From Vibrionales bacterium SWAT-3 (lineage in GTDB: Bacteria > Pseudomonadota > Gammaproteobacteria > Enterobacterales > Vibrionaceae): a DNA stretch of 64,000 bases. The notes beneath the pieces were generated by a model, which saw only the letters and a list, made by a program, of their open reading frames with translations, had not been told where the DNA came from and searched no databases. Both the position numbers and the translations under genes were made by a program. Of the stretch, positions 34,692-43,737 are shown in pieces (position 1 is the stretch's first letter; each line of letters starts with the position of its first letter). The stretch spans positions 62,001 to 126,000 of the forward strand of contig AAZW01000008.1 in the NCBI GenBank assembly GCA_000169995.1. The letters run 5' to 3'.

Positions 34692-37052
34692 ATGGCGATT
34701 CAAAGGCTCAATACAGAACAACTGTATCAGGTAGCAGAACTCGAAAAGCTACCATGCAAGTCGACCAAAGAACTGGCTCCAATTGACGAAATCGTCGGGC
34801 AAGAACGTGCGCAAAAAGCCGTTGAGTTCGCGATGTCAATTAAGGAAAAGGGTTACAACATTTATGCGATAGGACGCAATGGTCTGGGCAAGCGCACCAT
34901 GATCTTGCGTTATCTCAACCGACACACCCATGAAGTTGAGGAGCTTTTTGACTGGTGTTACATCGCGAATTTCGAAGATATTCGCACACCTAAGGTATTG
35001 AAACTTCCCCGTGGAGTGGGCAGTAGCTTAAAGCAAGATATTGAAAAGCTGATGCGCAAACTCATCAAAGCGATGCCACTCGCGTTCGACAATGAGATGT
35101 ACTTCAGCCGGGCTGATCGACTAAAGAACCAGTTAGCAGCCAAGCAACAAGCTGCGCTAGAGGCGATCAGCCAAGAAGCGAAAAAGAACGGTGTGAATCT
35201 GACGATCACCACGCAAGGTGATTACCAGTTTGTGGCGATGAACGGCGATGAGCTTCATACCGAAGAGAGCTTTGATCTGCTGTCACCTGAAGAGCAAGAC
35301 CAATTCGATAAAACCATCGATGCACTGGAAGTTGGGCTGCGAACTATTTCTCGTGAACTGACGGAACTTGAAGAGACGTATACCGAGAAAATTCAAAAGC
35401 TTAATGATGATACGGCGCGAGATGTGATTACGCACTTCATCAAGCAATTGAAGAAGGATTACAGTCAATATCCAGACATTAAAAAGTATCTAACTGCACT
35501 GCGTAAAGACATTGTTGATAACGCTGATATTTTCTTAGAAGAGAGCACTGAGCAGGCTGAAGTCGCGACGGCTTCTTTGGATAAGAAAATGCCGCGTCGC
35601 TACAAAGTGAACGTGATTGTGAGCCAGAAGGAAGACACTCTACCGATTGTGGTCGAGGAGAATCCGAACTATCACTCTCTGTTTGGTTATGTAGAAACGG
35701 CAACCTTTAAAGGCACTGTATTTACTGATTTCTCATTGATTCGCGCAGGTAGCTTACATCGAGCGAACGGTGGCGTGCTGTTGATGGACGCGGTAAAAGT
35801 GCTAGAGCAACCTTACGTATGGGAAGGCTTGAAACGTGCGCTGCGTTCTCGTCAGTTAAGCTTCACGTCTTTAGAGAAAGAGGTGACGCTAACGGGAGCG
35901 GTGTCGCTCGACCCAGAACCTATTCCTCTGGACGTTAAGATCATCTTGTTTGGTGATTACCGCACATACCAACTGCTGCAACATTACGATGCGGAGTTTG
36001 GTGAGCTGTTCCGTGTGACGGCTGATTTTGAAGATGAGATGAAGCGTACTGCTGATTCTGAAATGCATTATGCGCGCTTCATTTCGAGCATCGTCCATGA
36101 CAACAATATGCTCCACTGTGACCGCAAGGCGATTGCTCGTATCATTGAACACAGTTCTCGTCAGGCGGGTGACCAAGGTAAGCTGTCCCTGCACTCAGCA
36201 CACATTGCTAATCTGCTTCGTGAATCTAACTATGTGGCGAGAGGCTCGAAGTCGAATCTGATTCGTGCATCGCACGTTGACCAAGCGTTATCGAACCAAC
36301 AGATGCGTGTTGGACGACTGCAAGACAGCGTAATGGAAACCTTCACCAACGGCACAACTCTGATTCATGTGGATGGTGAAGCAGTAGGGCAGGTCAATGC
36401 GCTGTCGGTATTAAGCACAACGGATCACATGTTTGGTGCGCCAAACCGAATCACGGCAACCACTGCTTATGGTGACGGTGAGGTGATTGATATTGAAAGA
36501 AACGTAGACCTTGGAGGCAGCATTCACTCGAAAGGGGTGATGATCTTGTCGGCGTATCTCTCTTCTGTGTTTGGTAAGACGGCTAAAGTCCCGCTTACTA
36601 CTAACATCACTTTCGAGCAGTCTTATGGTGGCGTTGATGGTGATAGTGCGAGTATGGCGGAGTTCTGTGCCGTTGTATCTGCATTTTCTAAACAGCCAAA
36701 CCGTCAAGACATTGCGATTACTGGCTCAATGAACCAGTTCGGTGAGTCTCAGCCAATTGGTGGTGTGAACGAGAAGATTGAAGGCTTCTTTGATGTATGT
36801 GAAATCAAAGGTCGTTCTAATGAGCAAGGGGTTATCATCCCGCGCTCTAATGTTCATAACCTGATGCTGCGCAGTGACATCGTTAAAGCGGTGGAAAAGG
36901 GTGAGTTTAATATCTGGGCGATTGATCATGTGACAGAGGCGATTGAGCTGTTCACGGGTAAAGCCGCTGGCGAACCGAGTGATGAGGGAAGCTACCCAAT
37001 CGATACTATCTTTGGTATCGCTCAGGCTAAACTCAACGCACTGCGTAAATAG
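34692..37052 (+). CDS. Lon-like ATP-dependent protease (YcbZ/LonH type)
   Basis: ATG 34692 is chosen because AAGGAGG ends 5 bases before it. A GTG at 34686 overlaps the ribosome site. The 786 residues start with a Walker-A-like loop GRNGLGKRTM in an AAA+ half. The middle is a coiled-coil region (~150-280). A second AAA-like portion follows with SLHRANGGVLLMDAV. The C-terminal S16 peptidase domain has the catalytic Ser in GGVDGDSASMAE and Lys in GGVNEKIEGFF. It degrades cytosolic proteins, with unknown substrates. It is monocistronic with a strong terminator. Confidence 0.9.
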   Translation: MAIQRLNTEQLYQVAELEKLPCKSTKELAPIDEIVGQERAQKAVEFAMSIKEKGYNIYAIGRNGLGKRTMILRYLNRHTHEVEELFDWCYIANFEDIRTPKVLKLPRGVGSSLKQDIEKLMRKLIKAMPLAFDNEMYFSRADRLKNQLAAKQQAALEAISQEAKKNGVNLTITTQGDYQFVAMNGDELHTEESFDLLSPEEQDQFDKTIDALEVGLRTISRELTELEETYTEKIQKLNDDTARDVITHFIKQLKKDYSQYPDIKKYLTALRKDIVDNADIFLEESTEQAEVATASLDKKMPRRYKVNVIVSQKEDTLPIVVEENPNYHSLFGYVETATFKGTVFTDFSLIRAGSLHRANGGVLLMDAVKVLEQPYVWEGLKRALRSRQLSFTSLEKEVTLTGAVSLDPEPIPLDVKIILFGDYRTYQLLQHYDAEFGELFRVTADFEDEMKRTADSEMHYARFISSIVHDNNMLHCDRKAIARIIEHSSRQAGDQGKLSLHSAHIANLLRESNYVARGSKSNLIRASHVDQALSNQQMRVGRLQDSVMETFTNGTTLIHVDGEAVGQVNALSVLSTTDHMFGAPNRITATTAYGDGEVIDIERNVDLGGSIHSKGVMILSAYLSSVFGKTAKVPLTTNITFEQSYGGVDGDSASMAEFCAVVSAFSKQPNRQDIAITGSMNQFGESQPIGGVNEKIEGFFDVCEIKGRSNEQGVIIPRSNVHNLMLRSDIVKAVEKGEFNIWAIDHVTEAIELFTGKAAGEPSDEGSYPIDTIFGIAQAKLNALRK

Positions 37053-37098
37053 CTTAGCGCTTTAATTAGATTAGCTAAATAACCGTTAACCTTAAACG

Positions 37099-37134
37099 AA
37101 ACAGCCATCGATATTATCGATGGCTGTTTTTTTT
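37099..37134 (+). terminator. Terminator after the Lon-like protease
   Basis: AACAGCCATCGAT / ATCGATGGCTGTT stem, 3-base loop, T8 tail. On the other strand it could also serve the PilZ gene. Confidence 0.9.
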
Positions 37135-37155
37135 GATTCTTACAATCTCTAGCGC

Positions 37156-37902
37156 TTAAGCGTTACGCAAACGAAGTTTGGTGCCGTCGAACTTCAGCTT
37201 ACTGAGCAGGTTTTTGGCATTGGCCTTACCGATATCATCAAATTCGACACCATAACGCGCATAGTGCGTTGATCTTTGCAGATTACACACAATCCCTCGA
37301 AGTGGCGGAATCAGCGGACCATTGTAGTTCTCGGGCGTAAGTTCGATAGAGACTCGGTCGGCAACTTGAATTGGACGAGAGGTTGGCGATGTGACAAAGC
37401 GACAGCCACTCTTCGAGAGGTCTCTAATCTCGCAGTTCATGCGTTGATCATCAAAGATCACGCGAGAGCTTAGGTTCACTTCATAACGCGTTTCTTTACG
37501 CAGTTGCGTGACTTGCATGGTACTTGGCGTGGAAAGCACGATGATAGGAAAGGGTTCGCCAATGGTGTGGTGAATCTGAGATCTAAAATGGATCAGAGCA
37601 CCTTCGCCTCGCAAAGAGTAGGCACGAGCCGTCATCCAAAAGCCTTCCTGAAAGAAAAAGCGCAGGTCATCACTAGAGACTTCCGGTACCTCAATTAGGA
37701 TACAGTTATCACTGTGAGTGCCGATAAATTTGGTGGTAGCGAGAAACTTGGTGCCAACAGGTGTCGATACATTTAATGTCAGCTCACTGCCATGCTCAAT
37801 CATAGCCAGCGCATCGGTGCTATTAATAGTGGTGACGGTTCGATTTCGAGGGTCTTGCAGTGCCTGATTATGCTCCAAAGGCTTCTTCAGTGGTGCGTTC
37901 AT
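37156..37902 (-). CDS. PilZ-domain c-di-GMP receptor (YcgR-like)
   Basis: The start at 37902 has GGAG 8 bases upstream. A start 8 codons earlier lacks one. The 248 residues comprise an N-terminal YcgR-type beta domain (~45-140) and a C-terminal PilZ domain (~140-245). The c-di-GMP motifs are RKETRYEV (Arg-x-x-x-Arg) and EIRDLSKSGCRF (D/N-x-S-x-x-G). In vibrios such proteins link c-di-GMP level to flagellar or surface behaviour. It is monocistronic. The 250-base upstream region is AT-rich with no clear site. Confidence 0.88.
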   Translation of the reverse strand: MNAPLKKPLEHNQALQDPRNRTVTTINSTDALAMIEHGSELTLNVSTPVGTKFLATTKFIGTHSDNCILIEVPEVSSDDLRFFFQEGFWMTARAYSLRGEGALIHFRSQIHHTIGEPFPIIVLSTPSTMQVTQLRKETRYEVNLSSRVIFDDQRMNCEIRDLSKSGCRFVTSPTSRPIQVADRVSIELTPENYNGPLIPPLRGIVCNLQRSTHYARYGVEFDDIGKANAKNLLSKLKFDGTKLRLRNA

Positions 37903-38174
37903 TATAGGTTCTCCATGTGCCAACATGCGTCTGTTAGATATTGATAACTTGCTAACAAGGGGTTATTACGTGCTAGATTTAGTAGGCGTACTAACGCAAT
38001 TTATAGAGTGCTTTTAATTGGTTTGAATTTTATTTATAACCACACGCTATAATAATATTTTCTTTGATTGTAAGTACTTAGTTTTATTTATATGCACTTG
38101 CGTTAGTCTATTACAAGGAATTCATACTTCAAACTTTAATTGTTTGTCGTATCCATTATTTGCAGGAGTTGAGA

Positions 38175-38459
38175 ATGCAGGCAGTTAAATGGGATCAAGA
38201 TGCGAACCAGATCACGGTTGGGTTAGAACCAGATCAGTTTGCGGTAGTTAAGTATAAAAAGGATGGCGATGTACTGCATATCACCTCAACTCGAATCCCT
38301 GATGAACTGCAAGGTAAGGGCTTTGGTAAGGTGATGATGGAGTCGGTACTCCCTGAAATTGAGCGTGCGGGTTACACAATTGTCCCGGTATGCAGTTATG
38401 TTGTTCATTACATGAATAGACAGCCACAATGGTCACATCTTTTAGCCGATAAAGCGTAG
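38175..38459 (+). CDS. small GNAT-family acetyltransferase (COG2388 type)
   Basis: ATG 38175 follows AGGAG by a normal distance. An upstream TTG has none. The 94 residues contain only the core GNAT fold: the acetyl-CoA loop is ELQGKGFGKVMMES (Arg/Gln-x-x-Gly-x-Gly/Ala type), then ERAGYTIVPVCSYVVHYMNR and QPQWSHLL. This matches the YidJ/NATD1 group, whose substrates are unknown. It is followed after 11 bases by a kinase-like gene, with which it is probably co-transcribed. Confidence 0.8.
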   Translation: MQAVKWDQDANQITVGLEPDQFAVVKYKKDGDVLHITSTRIPDELQGKGFGKVMMESVLPEIERAGYTIVPVCSYVVHYMNRQPQWSHLLADKA

Positions 38460-38470
38460 CAACGAGTTAT

Positions 38471-39589
38471 ATGTCTCAATCAATACCTTCAAAACAGTCT
38501 GTCGAATCCGATGTTAATCCCAGTCAGCAACCTCCTGAGCTTTATCAAAAAATAGCCACGTCACTCGGTTGTCATCAAGGGTTCGATATTCACGTGATTC
38601 AACGCTTGTGGGGTGGGTATGGCGAGTTAGTACGCTTAGCCTTCACAGATAGTAGTGATGCTGGATTCAACAGCGTTATCGTTAAACATGTCGCGTTGCC
38701 AGATAAAACTGAACACCCGAAAGGATGGAACACTAAGCTGTCTCATCAGCGTAAAGTGCATTCCTATCAAGTAGAGACAGCGTGGTATCAATCGTTCACT
38801 CAACAATGGGATGAGCGCTGCCCCGTGCCTGTGGGTTTGCAATGTGAATTAGCAGACAACGAATGGCTTATCGTGATGCAAGACTTAGCCGATAGCGGTT
38901 TCCCATTAACCTCTCAGTTTGATGTACTGGCCGTTTCTGATGAACCAACTTCAGGCGAGCAGCATCATGCTTATACCTCTGTTGAGGTCAAACAGCGAAA
39001 TGCTTGCTTAAAATGGTTGGCTAACTTTCACGCAAAACACATCAATGTCAGTCAAGATCAGTCGGCATCATGGTGGTCAGTCGGTACTTATTGGCATTTA
39101 GACACACGTCCTGATGAGCTAAGTGCTTTGGTGGATTTACCTTTGAAACAACAAGCGCAACGTATCGATCGTCTATTGAAAGAGTGCCCGTATCCCACCT
39201 TAGTGCACGGCGATGCTAAGCTCGCAAACTTTTGCTTTGATCCTGAAAGTGAAAACGCGGCCGCAGTCGATTTTCAATACGTTGGTCATGGTCGTGCAAT
39301 GAAAGACGTTGCCTTGTTCATGAGCAGCGCGATTAGGCCTCGAGATTGCCAACAGTATGAAAATGAGGTGTTAGATACTTATTTCCAGCACTTGAAAGAG
39401 GCGCTTGCACACTATCAACCACAGCTCTCATTTGAAGACGTCGAACGCGCATGGCGACCACTGTTTTATGTTGCGTGGGCTGATTTCCAACGTTTCGTAA
39501 AAGGTTGGAGCCCAGAGCATTGGAAGATCAATCCTTATACTGAACAGCTGACCCAAACGGTCATCCAACAGTTAGAGAGAGCTGAGTAA
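38471..39589 (+). CDS. kinase-like phosphotransferase (choline-kinase / APH fold)
   Basis: The protein has 372 residues. The catalytic loop is LVHGDAKLANFCFD (His-x-Asp-x4-Asn) and the metal Asp is in AAAVDFQYVGHG. The N-lobe contains VIVKHVALPD, a probable ATP lysine. This resembles the aminoglycoside phosphotransferase / DUF1679 family of small-molecule kinases. The substrate is unknown, and antibiotic resistance should not be assumed. A bidirectional terminator separates it from the dsbD operon. Confidence 0.8.
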   Translation: MSQSIPSKQSVESDVNPSQQPPELYQKIATSLGCHQGFDIHVIQRLWGGYGELVRLAFTDSSDAGFNSVIVKHVALPDKTEHPKGWNTKLSHQRKVHSYQVETAWYQSFTQQWDERCPVPVGLQCELADNEWLIVMQDLADSGFPLTSQFDVLAVSDEPTSGEQHHAYTSVEVKQRNACLKWLANFHAKHINVSQDQSASWWSVGTYWHLDTRPDELSALVDLPLKQQAQRIDRLLKECPYPTLVHGDAKLANFCFDPESENAAAVDFQYVGHGRAMKDVALFMSSAIRPRDCQQYENEVLDTYFQHLKEALAHYQPQLSFEDVERAWRPLFYVAWADFQRFVKGWSPEHWKINPYTEQLTQTVIQQLERAE

Positions 39590-39614
39590 CAGGCTTATCA
39601 TCAATGGATCAAAC

Positions 39615-39645
39615 AAAAACGCCCAATCATTGATTGGGCGTTTTT
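39615..39645. terminator. Bidirectional terminator
   Basis: AAAAACGCCCAATCA / TGATTGGGCGTTTTT palindrome-like hairpin between convergent genes. It has T5 runs on both strands. Confidence 0.92.
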
Positions 39646-39662
39646 GATCATTGAGCGACAGT

Positions 39663-41459
39663 CTAATTTGTTTGGCTGTCTGGCTCCGTTGTGCGGGCAG
39701 CTACAAGCTGATTGGCAAGTTTGAGCTTACTGTTAAAGCCTGCTTTGTCGATATCCCCCATGACTCGCGCCGGTTCTAACTCTCCGTTAGCGGGTGAGTA
39801 AAAGAAAATAGCTGGTGGGCCAAACACATTCTTATTGTTGAGCCATGCCATTTGTTCTGGCGAGCTTTCTGTCACATCCAGTTTTATGGTCTGCCACTCT
39901 TTGAGTTTTTGGATGATTTGTTGATCGTTAAACACGTTTTTCTCAATCACTTTACAAGAGACACACCAGTCAGCATAAAGGTCCACTAGCACCTTTTGAT
40001 CAGCATTGGCTGCAGCTTGTAATTGTTGCTCTAAGTGAGTGACTGAATCGGTTTTCTCAAAAGACGTGATGGCCATAGGTTGTGCGGACTCTCGGTTCGC
40101 AAGTGGGTTGAGAGGATCGGAATTTCCTAAGAAAAAACCTACAAACAGAATTAGGCCATAGCTCAGTGGCAATAGCGCAGAAAACTTGCGAGTACGAGCC
40201 CAGCCTGGTTGTGCCGCTTCTAGCGCGCCGAAGTGCACACCCGTACCAATAGCAAGGAGCGCCCACAAAATCATAATGAATGATGGGTCAACGAAGCGGC
40301 TTAACAAGACGATAGCCACCGCGAGTAGCAGTACGCCAAATACTTGCTTAACCGATACCATCCACGCGCCACTTCTTAACAGTAAGCGTCCGCCGCTAGC
40401 ACCAATCGCGATAAGCGGAACACCCATGCCCAGAGCCATGACAAACAGGGTAGCACCGCCAAACATCCAGTCTTGAGTGGTGGATACATAAAGCAATGCA
40501 CCTGCTAATGGCGCACTCACACAAGGCGAAACCACTAGTGCAGATATCGCGCCCATCGCGAACACACTAGCAATTTTACCGCCACCTAATTTGTCTGAAC
40601 CACTGTTGAGTTTCTGCTGTAGTGCGGCAGGGAGTTGAAGTTCATAGAAACCGAACATAGCTAACGCCAATAAAACGAACACGGCGGCAAAAGTGCTGAG
40701 CAGCCAAGGTTGTTGCATCGCTGCTTGTAAATTGATGCCTTTTGCTAATGTGGTGACCAGAATTCCCGTCATGGCATAGCTGGTCGCCATACCCAGAACG
40801 TATGAGCTTGAAAGCGCTACACCTTTCTTGCCTGTCATTGCTTTTTCACCACCTATGATGCTGGCTAAGATAGGAATCATAGGCAGCACGCACGGCGTGA
40901 GAGATAGGCCTAAGCCAAGCAAGAAGAAGACAAGCAGTGCCTGCAACTTACCTGCTTGAGAGAGAAACGATGACAAGCCATTGGTATCGTCACTGATCTT
41001 ACCTAGCGTTTGAACCAGAGAATTTGATGGCTTCTCAGTAGCGACTTCTGCTAGAGCCTTGAGCGTAGGTAAATCCAGCACTAGTTTTTGTGGCAGGTAG
41101 CAAAGCCCTTTGTCTGCACAGCCTTGATAGCGGACGGTGAGCTTGCCACTTCCGGTGTAAGGCACGGTAACGGTAAGTGGATCGTGAAATACCACTACAT
41201 TGCCGAAGTTAGGGTCTTGTTTTTCTTCACCTGGCAGCGAGTACTGAGGAGCTAATGTCGATAATGAGGACTCTTCTTTAAACGAGAAGCGAGATTGGTA
41301 AAGATAGTACCCCGGGTGTGTATCAAAGCGGATAACCGCACCTTGGTCTGTGGCTTCCCATGTAACCGGGAAGGCTTCTTCAACCGGAAGAAACTCGCTG
41401 TCTTGAGCATGTAAAAAGCTGCTAAACAATAGAATTAACGTGAGTAGGTAGTTTTTCAT
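39663..41459 (-). CDS. dsbD: thiol:disulfide interchange protein DsbD
   Basis: The protein has 598 residues, full length. A signal peptide (1-18) precedes the periplasmic alpha domain, with Cys114 and Cys120 (GCADKGLC). The central part has about eight membrane helices with the redox Cys pair in SLTPCVLPMIPI and VSPCVSAPLAGAL. The C-terminal thioredoxin domain has ADWCVSCKVIEKN. It carries electrons from cytosolic thioredoxin to periplasmic thiol proteins. It is last gene of the cluster, with ATGA overlap to apbE, so translation is coupled. The neighbours TlpA and the DUF4266 Cys tail are likely recipients. Confidence 0.95.
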   Translation of the reverse strand: MKNYLLTLILLFSSFLHAQDSEFLPVEEAFPVTWEATDQGAVIRFDTHPGYYLYQSRFSFKEESSLSTLAPQYSLPGEEKQDPNFGNVVVFHDPLTVTVPYTGSGKLTVRYQGCADKGLCYLPQKLVLDLPTLKALAEVATEKPSNSLVQTLGKISDDTNGLSSFLSQAGKLQALLVFFLLGLGLSLTPCVLPMIPILASIIGGEKAMTGKKGVALSSSYVLGMATSYAMTGILVTTLAKGINLQAAMQQPWLLSTFAAVFVLLALAMFGFYELQLPAALQQKLNSGSDKLGGGKIASVFAMGAISALVVSPCVSAPLAGALLYVSTTQDWMFGGATLFVMALGMGVPLIAIGASGGRLLLRSGAWMVSVKQVFGVLLLAVAIVLLSRFVDPSFIMILWALLAIGTGVHFGALEAAQPGWARTRKFSALLPLSYGLILFVGFFLGNSDPLNPLANRESAQPMAITSFEKTDSVTHLEQQLQAAANADQKVLVDLYADWCVSCKVIEKNVFNDQQIIQKLKEWQTIKLDVTESSPEQMAWLNNKNVFGPPAIFFYSPANGELEPARVMGDIDKAGFNSKLKLANQLVAARTTEPDSQTN

Positions 41460-42433
41460 GAATGCAAAAACTCCGTGCTTTGGTGAATGTGTAATTGATC
41501 GTCGATGTAAATAACGGCGCTCTCTTCTGGTACTGAAATGTTCGGGTTGAGCGTCAAGGAAGTGCTAAGTACACCCGCTTCCAAAGTGGAGGAAGCTATT
41601 GCCGTAACAGACAAGATCTTCTTTTCTACGTCTTGTTTCGACAAAATATGAGACGTGGTTTTATCGCCGAACTGCATCTGACGTTCACTGTGGGCTGATG
41701 TGGTCAGCGCCGCGTCGGTAATCGGAACGGCAAAAAAAGGTGTCTTGTTGTCTCTTGGATCTAGAACTGCAATATTGAATGGTGACCCATCTGGCTTTGT
41801 ACCTAATGCATAGATATCGCCGCCAAAATTTACCAACATTGAAGTTGCACCAAGTCGCTTACCTATTTTTACTGCTTGATCGACCGCGTACTCTTTGATG
41901 ACGCCACCAAAATCGAAGCGAGTGCGTGGGTCAGGGATGTGTAGCCTTGTCCTTTTTCGATCGATAGCCCTTTGTCGTTCGACTGTTCCTTGTAGAGCGA
42001 CCGTCTCTTCTAGACCAATTGCCCCTTTTAGCTCCCATGCCTGCTTGCCCAGCGCGGAAGAGAGGGCTTGAAAGGCATGGCTGTGTGACATCTTCGGTTT
42101 CTGCTGTAAAAGATGTTTGATACTGCCAACGGTGGTATCAAACGTGTCGAATGTCAGTTGGCTTAATCGGTCGAGATGCTCAAAAACTTCCGCAGACTCT
42201 GAATCGAGTTCGACTTCATTGGCTGTACGCTGATTAATATGTCGTGTTAGCCATGAATCATCGCTGTAGAAGTTATATTTGTCTTCTAAGCGGTGTGTGT
42301 TCTGCTCTATCTCATCAGCGATGTCTTTTGCGCACGCCTTTGGGAAGTGGGTCAAATCAAGCGATAAGATTTGCACTTCGCAAGGTACTGTCATGGCATG
42401 AAAGCGATGGACAAAGGGCAGCTTAGAATTCAT
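41456..42433 (-). CDS. apbE: ApbE-family FAD:protein FMN transferase
   Basis: I set the start at 42433 (ATG overlapping the DUF3570 stop by 11 bases). The longer frame to 42502 lies wholly inside DUF3570. The 325 residues show ApbE features: AMTVPCEVQIL, then FDFGGVIKEYAVDQAVKIG and VNFGGDIYALG (flavin-binding), and a C-terminal His (TSHILS) with ASSTLEAGVLSTSL. Deviation: the usual Gly-Gly-x-x-Lys-Gly is GGVIKE and the ALST Asp is Glu. No hydrophobic signal peptide is seen, whereas most ApbE act outside the membrane. It transfers FMN to a Thr/Ser of a target, possibly DUF3570. Confidence 0.85.
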   Translation of the reverse strand: MNSKLPFVHRFHAMTVPCEVQILSLDLTHFPKACAKDIADEIEQNTHRLEDKYNFYSDDSWLTRHINQRTANEVELDSESAEVFEHLDRLSQLTFDTFDTTVGSIKHLLQQKPKMSHSHAFQALSSALGKQAWELKGAIGLEETVALQGTVERQRAIDRKRTRLHIPDPRTRFDFGGVIKEYAVDQAVKIGKRLGATSMLVNFGGDIYALGTKPDGSPFNIAVLDPRDNKTPFFAVPITDAALTTSAHSERQMQFGDKTTSHILSKQDVEKKILSVTAIASSTLEAGVLSTSLTLNPNISVPEESAVIYIDDQLHIHQSTEFLHS

Positions 42434-43649
42434 AAGTTGCTCCAACCGCCCACCACTGCGCTTCAAATCCGTTGCTCTGTTCGTAGTAAGCCGCCAGCGC
42501 ATTTAAACGCACGGTTTTATGGACCTTAACGCTCGCGCCTAGCTCATAAGCATTCGCGGTGAAGTTACCTAGGCGAAGGTCCGAAGTCGCGTAACCTGTC
42601 GAAGCAAAAGAAGGATCTGCGCTGCTCGGATCGCGATAGAAATCTGCCGCATCTTGCGTATACCAGAAATAACCTGGCGCTAGGGTTAGCCACTCACTGA
42701 CACGCCAAGATAATTTTCCGCCTATTTGATGAGACATTACCCCCCAGTCATCCATGAACCATTTGTAACGTGGTCGGATTTTGATGCTATCGGACAGCGA
42801 GTAGAAGGCCTGAAGGTTAATACCGCCAGACAGTCGGGTATCTGGTCTAGAGTCTTGCCCCAAGAACACTTCGTCATCATCGATTTTGCCATCGTCATTA
42901 ATGTCGACTTCGCGAAGAACCGTCAAATAGTGGTTGCTCAAGTAACCGCTACGGTAGCCAGCATAAGCGGTAAAAATGCTGTACAGATTTGGTGTAAAGG
43001 TTTGAGATAACCCCGCTTCTAAGCTGCCAGTGAAGATGTCTTCCCAGCTCTGGCTATTAGAAGAGCCAATAACGTATTTGCCAAATGCCTGAGTTTGGTC
43101 GAAAAGAGCAGAGCCCCCCAAGCTGTACGAACGGTTTTTAGCGCTATCAGCATAAATCAAACCTTTACCATTGATACCAATGCTCTCGTAGTCTTCTTCT
43201 TGAGATATATTGCCACCAAAGGTCCATTCATTACGCAGTCTGTCACGGTAGGTGGCACTCAAGCTGAGTGCTTTTCTTGTGTCTTCTAGGCCGACTTTCT
43301 GGACCTCATAACTGTCTCGGTGAGGATCGTAACCTGCACGGATGACCTCGTTAGTTTTGTCTTGAGCTTGCTGAGTTTTCAGGGCGCGATTTATTTTGTC
43401 GGCATCCGAGGCTGGAGGCGTCGTAGGGCCCCATGCTGGAGAAGCACCTGAAACACTGTCGTAGCTTATTTCTGCGTTTAGGGTCCAATCTAAGCCGATA
43501 CTTTTTTCAATCGAAACCATGGTGTCCTTGGCTGAAACTCTGTCGTCATACTCTTCATAGTTAAGGTAATGCACAGAGACATGATCTTCAGCTAATGCCA
43601 CATTAGCCACTGCCGCTGCACTGAGCAGCGTAATTGGTAGTTTTTTCAT
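42423..43649 (-). CDS. DUF3570 outer-membrane beta-barrel protein
   Basis: The protein has 408 residues. A signal peptide (MKKLPITLLSAAAVANVALA) is cleaved before EDHVSV. The rest alternates in short amphipathic strands ending in aromatic YEF, as in outer-membrane barrels. Residues 64-70 are DSVSGAS, fitting the Asp-x-x-(Ser/Thr)-Gly-Ala-(Thr/Ser) pattern that ApbE enzymes flavinylate in NqrB/C and FMN-bind proteins. A DINDDGKIDDDEVFLG segment looks like a calcium loop. It is encoded between DUF4266 and apbE, the conserved order of this cluster. I infer an outer-membrane protein, perhaps flavin-carrying, of unknown substrate. Confidence 0.8.
   Translation of the reverse strand: MKKLPITLLSAAAVANVALAEDHVSVHYLNYEEYDDRVSAKDTMVSIEKSIGLDWTLNAEISYDSVSGASPAWGPTTPPASDADKINRALKTQQAQDKTNEVIRAGYDPHRDSYEVQKVGLEDTRKALSLSATYRDRLRNEWTFGGNISQEEDYESIGINGKGLIYADSAKNRSYSLGGSALFDQTQAFGKYVIGSSNSQSWEDIFTGSLEAGLSQTFTPNLYSIFTAYAGYRSGYLSNHYLTVLREVDINDDGKIDDDEVFLGQDSRPDTRLSGGINLQAFYSLSDSIKIRPRYKWFMDDWGVMSHQIGGKLSWRVSEWLTLAPGYFWYTQDAADFYRDPSSADPSFASTGYATSDLRLGNFTANAYELGASVKVHKTVRLNALAAYYEQSNGFEAQWWAVGATYEF
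43440..43460 (-). other. Flavinylation-like motif codons in DUF3570
   Basis: Codons for residues 64-70, D-S-V-S-G-A-S. The candidate FMN acceptor would be Ser67 or Ser70 by analogy with SGAT sites. This is motif match plus co-transcription with apbE, not proof. Confidence 0.45.
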
Positions 43650-43737
43650 TTTGTTCTTATTTTGTTTTTGAAGTACTGAATATTTTTTTATTGATTGAGT
43701 GTTTTTGTCGATTGAGTTTATTGGATCGATTTAATGG

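Noticed and set aside
38471..39589. Aminoglycoside resistance gene
   Set aside because: Only the shared kinase fold motifs are seen. The sequence does not resemble known resistance enzymes and the context is housekeeping.
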